From Volvariella volvacea V23 (taxonomy: Eukaryota; Basidiomycota; Agaricomycetes; Agaricales; Pluteaceae), in assembly GCA_000349905.1 (NCBI GenBank), contig KB722743.1, positions 1,100,252 to 1,164,251 on the forward strand: DNA of 64,000 nt, written 5' to 3'. Shown piece by piece: positions 43,947 through 55,400 of the stretch (position 1 is the stretch's first letter; the number at the start of each line of letters is the position of its first letter). The notes beneath the pieces are model-generated. The model was not told the origin of the DNA, made no database searches, and saw only the letters and a program-made list of their open reading frames with translations. The position numbers were made by a program, and so were the translations under genes.

Positions 43947-46616
43947 CTATTCAATTCGGCCCCTCAGCCAGCTTAGCAAGCCTTTCGTTCCCTCGCGTTC
44001 CCATATACGGCGCTGTGGCACACGGAATCTGGCAGCGAAATAGAGACAATGAGCAAAACAGAACAAACTTTAATGGAGAAGGCTTACGTGTTCCCATCCA
44101 CTAAGAAGACATCTAACGGCAACAAGCCCAGTTCTGGAAGCAACTTGCTTATCTCATTATCTCTCAAATCCAGTTCGTCCAATTTCCAAGAAGGCACGTT
44201 CCGATTTCCTTTGAAAGCTTCCGCTACCTGCTGGAAGCCATTTACATCTGTGATCCTGTTTCCGCGCAGACGCAGGTGCTTCAATCCAGCCTTGTTCTTT
44301 TCTTCTGATGCCAAGATGACGGCATTCAATTCGTCAGCGCCCAAAGCAGCGCTCGTGATGTTGTTGTACGACAAATTGACACTTCGTAAGCTCGGGAACA
44401 ACCTCGCAATGAGCGGCAGAATTGGCTCGCTGCTTCGCTGTGACGACGTCGAGTCCAAGGAAAAGTCGGTAGGCGAACTGCTGGCTGAACGGAATGTGCT
44501 GACGGTGTCTCCCAGATTGCAGCCCTCGAGATCCAACTCCTCCAGAACGGGGAGTAACCCACAGTCATCCATGTTTTCCGCTGTCAACAAAGGAAGTGCG
44601 AACGAGCGGTCCATGCGGCGGTTCACCAGCACAAGCTCCCGCAACGTCCGAGCAAAAGGCTGTATTGCAATCACAGCGAGAGGCAGCGTGGGCGCGGGGA
44701 CAACAAGATCCTTTACGGACGCTAGTGATGGCGTCGAATTCACGGCGAGCGAGAATGTCCGTGCGTGACCGGCAGCTTTTGATGGTGGGGTTGATGGTGG
44801 CAAAGTCAATGACTGCGTAGCGGAGTTGTAATATTGGGGACTGGACAGCGCGAAGCCCGCGGGCGGCGACGGTGATCTCGTTTGCTCGATCTTTGGTGGT
44901 GGCGTGTCCGCACCTAAAGAGGCAATTGAGGCCGCCTTTGCGGATGCAGGCGTTGGTGACGATGCGGCTGCGGATGCAGCTGCCGCTGCTTCTGCCCTCG
45001 CTCGTCTTCTACCTCCTTCCGTCAACAATCCTTGCTCCGCTTCGATCTCCCAGTCCTCTTTGATTACTTCCCTTGGCTGCGCGCCGCTACCGTCTTCAGT
45101 TGACCCTGATAGGTCACCTGAGGCATGGGTCTGATGTCGTCTGGCCCTCGCTCTTTGTTCAATTTCCAGCTCCCACAATTCTTTGATTACTTTCTTTCCA
45201 ACACTGATCTTTATCACGCCCTCCGGAGGCTCCTGGTTCGAATGTTCAAACTTCAACTGTTGCTTGACATTGACAAAGGCCTTTGTAATCGCCTCCATCG
45301 TGACTCTGGTTTCGCCAAAATCCAAGACCCTGAGGGATGGGAAGGGGGCCTCGTCAGGAAAGGCGTCTGGAGGAACGGCCTCGTCGCCTATCTCTGAATT
45401 CTCAAAGCGGAGCTCTTTCAGTCCTTTTAACCGTCCCAAGGCCTGCATCAAAGGTTTGCAGCGAGGATCCTCCAACCCTAGTGGGGTCACAGAGAGGTCC
45501 ACTTTCACGAGGGACGTTGGGATTTCAAGGTCGATCCCACTGGCGGTGAGATTGTTATACGAGACATCGAGGGTATGTAGCTTTGGTAGGGGCTTCGTTG
45601 CACGTGTGACAGTTGGGAGGAAGAAGCTGGTGCTGGTTTGTTGCTTCGCAGAGGGGGTGCCGCTGGCAAATGGTGCATTGAATGGGAGCGTTGTGAGCTT
45701 GTTGTGCGATAGATTGAGAACGGACAGCTCTGGGAGCGAGAACAAATTTGCCGGTAGTGATGTCAATGCGTTGTATGAAAGATCCAAATTTGTCAAGACA
45801 CTGAGATCGGCAATAGTGTCCGGCAACGACGTCAGCTTGTTCTTATGAAACTGTTGAGGGAACCCCTGTCAGCCATGCAATTGGACGCATCTTCGTTACA
45901 AACTCACATCGATAGCCTTGAGTGACCCAAACAATGATATTTCGTGCTGTAGCTCGAGAATCTCGTTATTGGAAGCCTTGAGGGCCTGTAGATCTTGTGC
46001 CTCGAACCAAGCAGGCGCATCACGTCTACCGCGCTTGGGTGGGGCTTGTGGATCAGCTGGTGGCACGACTGGCTCTTCTGGGACAAGCTTTAAACGGTCC
46101 GGTGTAATGCCAAGGTGGATTTCGTACAAAGCAGAAGGAATACAGGGCAAAGATCGGCTGCCGAGGTTGACAGTGCCTTCAAGCAATAACCTTAATCGTT
46201 CAGCTAAGCAAGCGTACAGATTGTGTTAAAGCCTCACCTGTACTCCTGCCGCGCTCGATTGCTTCCCGCAAGGACCACCTCAACAGCGGATCTTCCTGTT
46301 CCTCTTGCTTTTGGGTCGGAGGGCTTTCGTCGATTTCTAGCCCACCATCCCCGGCAGCCACCCTTGATTGTGCTTTTTTAACCTCGGCTCTTTTAAGTGC
46401 AATCTGTTCTCTGATACTCAAAGGCGTCTGCGATGGTTCGGATTCAGCGTTCTTTGCCCTAGCGGGCTTCGTTGGCGTGCCTGGTTTTGCTGTACTCGAA
46501 GCTGGCGCGCGCGTTTTGGCGCCATTGGCCGATAACGTGGAGGCAATTCGAGATCTAGCTGGCGTCGCGGTTTTCGTCGGCGTGCGGCTCGACGAAGGCT
46601 GAGGAACGCGCGACAT
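43947..46616 (-). CDS. Leucine-rich repeat protein, LRRC40-like
   Basis: Four exons (46616-46238, 46203 to about 45900, 45851-44088, 44028-43947) give 842 residues. It starts MSRVPQPSSSRTPTKTATPA, a basic disordered N-terminus. Leucine-rich repeats then appear (LTNLDLSYNALTSLPANLF, LSVLNLSHNKLTTLPF and more). A long disordered, Ala/Ser-rich stretch breaks the repeats near 45150-44700, and repeats resume (LDLRDNEISKLLPELGL). The end, FRVPQRRIWEREGTKGLLSW then LRGRIE, lies in a separate small exon. Such proteins act as binding scaffolds; no partner is known. The exon 2 to 3 join is unsettled: the good GTGAGT donor at 45907 is out of phase with the repeat frame, whereas a weaker GTAACG donor at 45899 fits. 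It is divergent from the Cys-rich membrane gene, 520 bases between starts. Confidence 0.82.
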
Positions 46617-47136
46617 GGATTTTTTTCAAACTGGGATAGTCGGAAGATCAGCTCGTTCGCACTCCGTCTTTATTATGTTTGGCAACTCCACCTCATCCAA
46701 ACACTCGCCGCCCAAGGTCAGCACGGTCCACCGGAAAGTCGCCTTGCAGATGCCCTGAACCCCAACCGCCAAGCGCACAGGGCGGCCACAAAAAACCTGT
46801 GCAGCTACATCATGGTGCCCTGCTACTGTATAGTGCCCCCGCTTTTCACCTCTTTGAGCTTCAGCTGTTTGCTGTGGCATTGGCCACAACGCATGACGCC
46901 TCACGCTCTATTTGTGTACAGATGATACTGTGTAGGTGGCAATGGCGCAGCCAAGAGGGCGAACAGATAAAGACGCCCATCCTTTTTCCATGTCTCCCAC
47001 ATCGAATCCTGGTGTTGATTCATACCGAAGCACGCAGCCACACACCACTATTAACTCGTCCTCTGAATCCGGAACCCTGTCGCTGATCTGTAGACCAAAC
47101 TAATTCTTCAGGTTATCCACCCGATTGGCTTCCAAA
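46617..47136. promoter_or_regulatory. Divergent promoter region
   Basis: 520 bases between starts of the LRR gene (minus) and the Cys-rich membrane gene (plus). No clear TATA box. Short frames here look like chance. Confidence 0.4.
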
Positions 47137-48076
47137 ATGGCCTACTACAGACCTCAATATCCTCCTGGAGTAATACATTCCATGCAACCCCAGCCAATAC
47201 CACAGTTCGATCTTGTTCGCCCAGCTATCCCAGCCACTCCAAAGCCTCCCGCGCACCCTGGTTGTGACTGTGATTGCCATCATGAGGAGTCAGAAGACCA
47301 CCCCAGGGGTTGCATCCACAGATTCAAGTTCCACAGTCACATATCCATCCTCAAAACTCTAATAACACCCTTTGTGGCTGTCGTCTGTCTTGTCCTAGGA
47401 CAATACACTCAACGTCTACGTTCACCTCAACTGCAACAGGAATACCAAGCGGATATTCTAGGGTCAATTCTGGCTGCTTTTCTCGGTGGAATGTGCTTGA
47501 CCGCACCAGCGATTTGGCTCCACCTTTGCTTCGATATCAACGTCCATCGAACCAAGCCGTTACGCTACTATGCCACCCTCCCCTCTATCCTCATAATCGG
47601 GCTATGTGGAATTTTTGCCGCTCCCATCGGTGTTAACTTAATAAGCATAACCAGTGGGCCCAATGAACGTGTCCTGGACGCGGACCATGCGCTGCATGCC
47701 AGTGGTCTGGGCGGTGCCCTACTCATGGGCACCGTATTGATTTCAAAGTTCATTGCTTTGAGTGAGTCTTTTCAATTGTTCTTCTAAGCGAATGGGACAC
47801 CAAACACTTCATGTAGTGAACGATCGACGACGGCGATGGATCCGGACCCAGTACGGGTACACAGAAATTGGCCACCCTGTAACATACTCCATCGTTGGTG
47901 CCGCCTCGGCGTCGTGGTGCTGCAGTACTGGAAAGGATGGATTTTGGCACATAGATTGCGATGACATATGTGACTGTTTGAAATGCAGATGCTGTCAGGG
48001 TAGTTGCGGTAATGGTGGCCTGTGTATTTGTGATTGCATGTCTTGCCCGTCGTGCGACTGCGACTGCAATTGCTAG
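47137..48076 (+). CDS. Membrane protein with metallothionein-like Cys-rich tail
   Basis: Two exons (47137-47761, 47817-48076) give 294 residues. It starts MAYYRPQYPPGVIHSMQPQP, then a Cys/His patch (HPGCDCDCHHEE) before the first membrane helix. Four likely transmembrane segments follow (around TLITPFVAVVCLVLG, LAAFLGGMCLTAPAIWL, LPSILIIGLCGIFAA and ALLMGTVLISKFIAL). The second exon, joined in phase, encodes RRRRWIRTQYGYTEIG and then a tail in which about 20 of the last 50 residues are Cys, in CxC and CC steps (CDCLKCRCCQG, CICDCMSCPSCDCDCNC-stop). This pattern is typical of thiolate metal binding, so metal sensing, storage or tethering at a membrane is inferred. I do not recognise the family. 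Confidence 0.75.
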
Positions 48077-49881
48077 CCTTCTAGGACCTCATGTTTCCCT
48101 CTTGGAGTTGCAACTCAATCGGGAGAAGCTCCCATCATACCATATGCGATCTGAGCTGAATTCTCGAACTCAGCCTGAACTACTCTCGTTGTTGCCCTAG
48201 ATATTTTGATCCCCGTAGATATTCTGTAGAAAAATGGACACTCCCGTGTAACGCATTGGACAATACACAGACGGTGCCGTAGCTAGCATACGCACGAATC
48301 TTGTGGCCTTTGCCCTTCCCCGCTATCCTGGGCTCACTGTACACGCATCTCTTAATCCCCTCCATCGAGTGTTTTGCGCTTTCCGTCGTACTCTTCAGAA
48401 TTAATCTACAGTACGGCAGCAATAACCGCCATAATGTAAAAACGTGTATATAAGCGCCTTCTCCAGTAGACGCCAACCTTATCAACTCTGCGCAGCACTT
48501 GCACGCCATCAGCTCCAGCGCAATAGACCCGGGTTACCGTGCTCGTCGCATACCGCTAGGATCCCTCAATCGCGTTGCGAGAGCGTGTCTTTGCCTCAAC
48601 AAACCGTTTCAGACCCATAGCCGCTATACAAGCTCACCCCCTGCGTTAACTCCTCCAATACGCACAGCAGAGTCCGTCGTTTCGAATCAACGCTGCTCTA
48701 TCCCCCAACTTTGAAGCGATATGACATGCACAAGTGTGGCTCCACACCTCAAGCGATGGCACACATGGCTCAGGCATACATGATGTTTGGAGTGAATGCG
48801 TCCTGGGTGCGTACACCCCTCCCTTGCTTCCTTGGGCAGTAATCATACAGTTCCAATACAAGTGTCGTCTCAAAACCTGTGTGGGCGTCGTTCCTTCAAG
48901 TCTTCCCGGGCAGGCGATTGGACCGGCAGAAGCATCAAAACACAGCATTCGCGGGCACTAGCATATGTTTCGAACCAGAGGGGGGGTCTGCCAGCCTAGA
49001 CCTTTCGTAGCAAGTTTACAATATTTATTATTCAAAAAGTCGACAACACGAGACGAGTTACATCGGGCCTGATTCATACCGAAAACAAACAAGAAAAAAA
49101 AAGATTACATCTCGGGAGCTAATAACATGAACATGAGGAGGACGTTGACGGAATCTTTGACATGGCAGAGAACGAGGCGGTGAAGCGGGGTTGACTGAAA
49201 TTCGCGTCAGGGGTATAAGGTATGTATGCGTGTATTGTAAATTGTACGTAGAAGCAAGAAAACAAGAAACAAAAAACCATAATTGGCTAGCGGAAATCCA
49301 AACTGAGAGACACTTCTAAAAGCTACACTATATCTGGATATCGGACACACAGGAAGTAGGAATGGAGACAAGGGATCATGTGATGGAAAAAAAGGTGATA
49401 TGAATAACATTGCGTGCGTGAAACGTCGTGCGCGACATCCATCACTGGGGAAATCTAGCCCTCAGTGATTGAATCAATCCACAGATTGAGTTGATGAAGG
49501 CATGTGAGGCCACAAGACGGGCATCATGAGGAGCCATCGCAGACCGGGAACGTGTTTTCTTGACAAGGATGCGAGGTGGAGGTGCGCCAGAGCCAAAACA
49601 CAGGAAGAAGTGGTTTCAGGAAAGAAACTGAACAAGATCACCGATGTCAACGAAGAAGGAAATATATAGGCGTTGACAACTAACAACAACATAGCAATAG
49701 TACATAGAGACACTCGAAACATGGAACCACCTGGAGAAGGTCCCCATGCAACAAATAAATAAATAAATAAAAGCCAAATGATTACAACAAATTGCAAGAA
49801 AGATGAAAATGAAATGAGGCGGGGATCATGGCGATAAAAGGCGTCGGGCGCAGGCCCTCCGGACATCCTCCAAAGCGTTCG
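48077..49881. other. Spacer between convergent genes
   Basis: 1.8 kb between the stop of the Cys-rich membrane gene and the stop of the CRZ1-like gene. It holds both 3' UTRs. Short frames only; an AAAT microsatellite lies near 49752. Confidence 0.4.
49752..49771. repeat. AAAT microsatellite
   Basis: About five copies of AAAT in the 3' flank of the CRZ1-like gene. Confidence 0.8.
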
Positions 49882-52423
49882 TTACAGGTACGCATGATGG
49901 CCGTCACCTCCACGTGATGGCCGGTCGGGATCTTGTTTGAGTGGTAGAGAGTGGGGTGGAGGAGTGTTAGTCTTGGAAGTCGACCCAGAATGGAATCCCG
50001 GTGGTAGCGTGCCATTGGCTTCAGACTGTCGTAAACACTCTGCACCGTTCTCAGAACGCACTAAAAAGAATACATCAGGACGCAATATTTCAGAACATAT
50101 ATCAGCAACTCACAATGCCTGTTAAGCGCATCCATTCGCGCAAATTGCTTCCCACATCCATCGCAATTGAATGGTCTGTAATTTGTGTGGAGCTGTTCAT
50201 GTCGCTTGCAATCATGTTGGCGGGCGAAGGCTTTTCCGCATCCCGGCCATTGACATTTGTAAGGCTTTTCGTCCTTGTGGGATCGTATATGACCTGCGGA
50301 TCATTCGATCAGTCACGAGCGCAGGCGATGAATGAAAAGGGGCCGAACATACCTTTTAAATTAAAGCTCCTAGTGAATGTGCTCCCACAACCTTCAATGG
50401 GGCATACAAACAATGCTTCCTGTTTCCGACGTTGTTTGCTAGCATTGGCTGTCCGACCAGTAGTGACCATGGGCTTGACCACTACCACGGAGGTGCTACC
50501 TGCATCCGTTCCACCAGTGACAGAGCCAGTAGCAATACCAGAAATCAGACCAGGGCCTGCAAGGTCTGGAGGTAGAGCATCTTGGCGGAAGCGCGGGCTT
50601 GCATGCGGAGAAGGATAAGGGCTTCCGCGGTTGGATATCGATCGCACGAAATGGATGCCCTCAATCGTGGGATCCTGCGAAGCAGCGGAACCTCTTTCGC
50701 TGCGCGTGGCACTTGCTGTGCGTCGGTGTGTGCGGATAGGGGGTATTGGCTCGTCGACAGTGAGGTAGGAATTGGGATCCACTTTTTGTACGAATAAGTG
50801 GTAGGCATCCGCTTGTGGACCGTAGCCCAATTGAGCAGACGGTCCTAGGTTTGGAGAACTATGTGATGATGAGATGTCTTCAGAACGAGATAGACGATGT
50901 CCGAGGTTACCGGACTTCTGTCGACGGATGGGCTCGTGAGGGAGGAAGTTTGTCATCGTGGACTGCAGGGAGGAGGGTGTCCCAAAGGTGAAACCTTGAC
51001 CGAGTAATGGGGGATGACCCGACTGTTCAGATTGAAGAGACTGGTTGAGCATGGTATTATACCCAGGTTGCGGTTGGGCAAGTGGCTGTGCTGCTGGTGG
51101 CTGTGGCGCTTGAATGCCGAAAGTAATATTGAAATCACCCATTCCATCACTACCACTTCCATCCAAGTTTTGCTGCTGTACGTGTGGCTGTCCACCGGGA
51201 GCTAAAATGCCCCAAGTGGGGTGTTCGGGTGCTGGATCACTTGTATTGCGTACGTGGGATGACGGCCCCGGAATTAAAAGTGATGGATCTGATGAACCAC
51301 CGGGTTGACCTGTTGTGAAATCGCGAGATATTGAGGAATCCGTTGCTGGAAGGCCATGGTCAGACAGCGCTGGACTATGGGTATTGCTGGGGTTAGGAGG
51401 GAATCGGAAGGTTGATGATTCTAAGGGCGGTTCCCAGTTGTTTGGCTGTGCATGGCCTGTGACCAAAATAATAAGCAATTACGTTACATAAGCCGAATAA
51501 AGATAACAAGAATCGATCACATCTTGGCCAGGATTAGATGTGGAACAGCCATATCCAAAATGCAGTGAATAGTTCAGTAACTCACCAAACATACCAATCT
51601 GGGGACGATTGAATGTGTCTTGTTCTTCACCAGTATCTCCTTCGTGACCTGTGATAGGAGTGGCTGGCACAAAGTTGAAGTGAGGGCGTAAGGCGCCATC
51701 TCCGTCTGGTGGATTCATCATCGGAAGCCCGAGGCCGGTGCTGCTTGGGGTTGCTGTTGTGAGAGTGGAAGCGGTCAAGGTCGAAGAAGGGAGGCTGGAG
51801 GTCGTAATTGAATTTGTAGGCATATGTAAACGAGGGGGTGAGGCGACAGCTTTCGCAAGTGGGTGCACCCTTGGGGAATTGGGCAGCGGCTCGGTTCCCC
51901 GATTGGGAGACACGATAGAGAGGTCCGCAAAGTTTGATGTAAGGCGCGGAGAAGGGAAGAATTGATTATTGTTGGAGTTAATCGCGCCGAGGGAAGATGT
52001 AGACGATGCGCGGGAACGGCGTCCACTTTCTAGACCCCCTTCGACAACGGAAGCGGGCGATGAGTGATCATATGGGGAACCATGAAGCTCGGGCATGGAA
52101 GGGAACGTTGCAGTTGAGGGGTGAGATGTTGAGAAGTTGTCGTTATCGAAGATGAGGAGCCCAATTTCGTTGCCAAACGAATACAGACCGCTGTTGTTCT
52201 GATCAACCGAAGTACCAAAGTCGGTAGGATTGTAGGGTTCTAGCTGCTCATTCAGGCCCGGGTCGTCGCTGAGGTCCGAATATACGGAGTGTGGAGACTG
52301 TATATTGGAGCCGTAGAACGAATGGCCGTCGAATTGATTGAACTGGTCGAACTGGGAGGTTGGAGTGGCGGGTCGGACATCAATGTCATTTATATCGCTT
52401 GACTCGTTCGCATAGGGGTCCAT
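49882..52423 (-). CDS. CRZ1-like C2H2 zinc-finger transcription factor
   Basis: Four exons (52423-51586, 51456-50353, 50293-50114, 50060-49882) give 766 residues. The start [20 protein letters not shown] opens about 600 disordered Ser/Pro/Asn/Gln-rich residues. Three fingers follow: [20 protein letters not shown] ending [23 protein letters not shown] ending [20 protein letters not shown] then LRSENGAEC. The order, the FARQHD-x-KRH and ARxDALxRH blocks match fungal CRZ1/Prz1, which in model fungi is dephosphorylated by calcineurin and enters the nucleus on calcium stress. That role is inferred. I did not find a clear PxIxIT-type calcineurin site. The intron after exon 2 cuts finger 1 in phase 1 after Asn-Leu-Lys, exactly as in the small zinc-finger genes 2 to 5. 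Confidence 0.85.
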
Positions 52424-55400
52424 TTGTGGTTCAGAGTCGGCGAGGTGGTATCTGTGAGAGTGGATGAAGATTGTGGAGAGATGTGTGCGCAAAGGCGATA
52501 GCGGAAGGAGTTATTCGAGTGTTTCAGACTCCGACTTGCACATACCCTCTTGTCGAAAACCACAACAACCCAAAACCTGAACAAATGCACCATCCCCGTC
52601 CTCGGCGGCCTCGAACACTTTCTCCTCCGACCTTCTTTATTTCCAACCAATTCGCTTCAATTCTCGTACTCAACAAGGTGCGATATTCCATAGGGGGACA
52701 GGAATATCAGTATCAGCAAGTTCTTGCGCACTGCCCCATGAGGCTGTGTCAAAGAAGGAAATCTCACCGCCTCTAGCTCGACACTGTAACCTAAGGTGAG
52801 TATACAATCCAGCGCGACCCAATTCAAACCATCGGGTGCTGATGTAACATTTTGTTCTCTCATATCACGCTCATTACCTTATGTGTCTGATTTCTCGTGA
52901 CAGTACTGGTCGATGTGCCGATCTCTGGTCTCTACTCTGGGTTCTCCTCCTCAGCTTGATGAATGAAGGTGCGGACTCTTTTCGGGTTGGCTAGCGCCCA
53001 GTGCATTCATGGAAGAGTGTATCACTATCAATGTCCGACTCGGAAGAACCCAAAGATTCGGAACCTCAATATTTCCTTCATACTTGCGGGATCCGCTAAT
53101 TCCAGGAATGTTGTCGATATACCCATCAGCGTCTTCCAAAATGCACCCACCTACCTCAGTCATCCCGTCTCACCGGACAATGAGGCTAAAAAGCTATTAT
53201 GGGGCATAAAGCAACTAGCCTTGCCCTTAGCCCACAACTATGTGATTAATAAACAAGAACGAGCCATCTGTGATGGGCGATGAGCTACCCTGTGATCCAG
53301 TTTCAATTCACTTCTTGGTTGTCATTAAGCACTGAAACTGAATCCAGCATAGATTGGCCCGCCATGCAACACGTTCTCATTATCTCCATACTGATGAGAT
53401 TAACAACGGCCTGGGCCCGGAACCGGAAGCTCAGCTCGCCTCCACAAAAGCAAACCCTCCTTTAAGCTTTTGATACATCTACTAACTCTCGTCCTCAAGT
53501 TTTGAATTGCTATTCTTGCCGATATCCCTTGGCTAGCTCCCAGGCCGTTTGTGTTTGAACATATCTCTCCCTCCCTCGCCCTAAACCCCACCGGATGAGC
53601 CCACATTGCAGATCTTCGCCAGTTCTCCACGCCTACAGATAGAGCTCGAGGCCAGCCCTTGACAGGGGTCGCGACCGGCATTGCAATGACATCACGTTAC
53701 ATCATACATCCTCATGGCTTAATGAACCGAGCTAAGTGAGCAGCCGCGCCGTTAGATCTCCAAGGCTACAGATCACAGTATCTGATAGCCACGCTCCCAT
53801 CGTGTGTGACTCATGGGGTCGAAACTTAGCGGTAACCTGTGTTACGGAGCTCAAGCGTCCACTGCCAATAGTCCATGAAATTGAAAACACGAATTATACG
53901 CACGCGAGCTGGCTTAAGCGTACTTGCCGTGTTTGCCTGCTCGGCATCGGCGCTATTATTTTGGCCGCACACCAACACGAGTCGTAGGTTCGGAGACTTG
54001 GACAAGGTGTGTCAACTGTCTACCAGCGGTGCCGGGATTGTGCTTTGACAAGTATGAACTGCATGCTGATACTGTCAATTCGGGGTGTGGTCTTCGTATT
54101 GTCTACGAGGGGCTGTACTCATTTGCAGCTATAGACACCCCAGATCTCGGACCCGGCTTCTAGCGAAGGAATGCATTGACAACCCCAAGATGAATCGTTG
54201 GATTCCTGATCCTAAACCCCTCAAGAGGGATGTCCCCAAGGTAGTACGTATGTCGGTGGTGGTGTGGTGGTCCGCACACACGTTTTTGTTTGGTCTACTC
54301 GGGAACGGGGGGTGCCAATGCTTGTTTTGTGCCAGTGTATAGACGCAGTCTTTTGCAATCGTCCAATCCGGAACCGAGACATTCTCTGAACCAGTGTTCT
54401 TTTGCGCCATGGGGGACGTGAAGAAATTCATTGAACTCTAGATCCATCTTCTTTCGCTGTTCAATGTACGACCGGTCTCAGCATCGCCCATTTGACAAGT
54501 GCTCATTCACACCACATCGGCGTGTACTCGTACATGCATAGGGCTACGCCTGACTAGTATCGGCCTGTGCAAAACCCGGGATAAAAAAACGACACAACAG
54601 CTTGGGTGCATTGCGGAGTCACTGGACGAGAAGGATGAGAAGCATCTGACTGGCCAATTCATCGGGCCATCGTATTTACTGTATGCCCGTCCATGCCTCG
54701 TCTTTCCTGACTCGCAATTTGTTTCTCAAAGGGTTACCTAGTCATTTACAAACGGGGGTTGCAAAAAGGTGTAAGCACGGGTCTAGATCAAGATGTGTAC
54801 GGGTTCATGTGAACTAAACAAACGCCACTCGCATTGGCATAGCGTCGCCCCATACAGCTAAACGTTCTATGAGGACTGGAAGAAAAGCTAGTATGTGCCC
54901 CATTCATTATCTTATCCGGTGATTAGATTTCTGGATAGACAAAGGCATCCTCGGAGGACATGGATCGAAAGTGTGCAGTTAAGGAAAAATGCTGTTGCCA
55001 ATACTATTCCACTTGAATCAAAGGAAGAACATCAAAGAAATGTCGGTGGAAATTGCTGGGAGATAGACGGGATGTGTGTAAGAGCACTCGCAGACGTCTA
55101 GTGTTTAACTGGTGAGAGTAATTACCCATCTATCGTCGTTCATTCCAATGTCATGTTCATTGCCATTTACGTCTGTCTTGGTGTTGGAGCGTCATGGGCC
55201 CTTGAAACGTGTTTTCCATAGCTTTTGTGAGACACCCGCTCACTCAATTCATAGGTCCTAGCCTTGTCCTGGAGAAGACCACGAAACATGTGTCAATGTG
55301 TGCACTCTAGTTGGAGTTCATGGTATCCAGGAGTTGCTATACAGCTCTGAAGCACCATCGCTGTTCCCGTTCCCGAATCGAGAGAATCTGTACTAACTCT

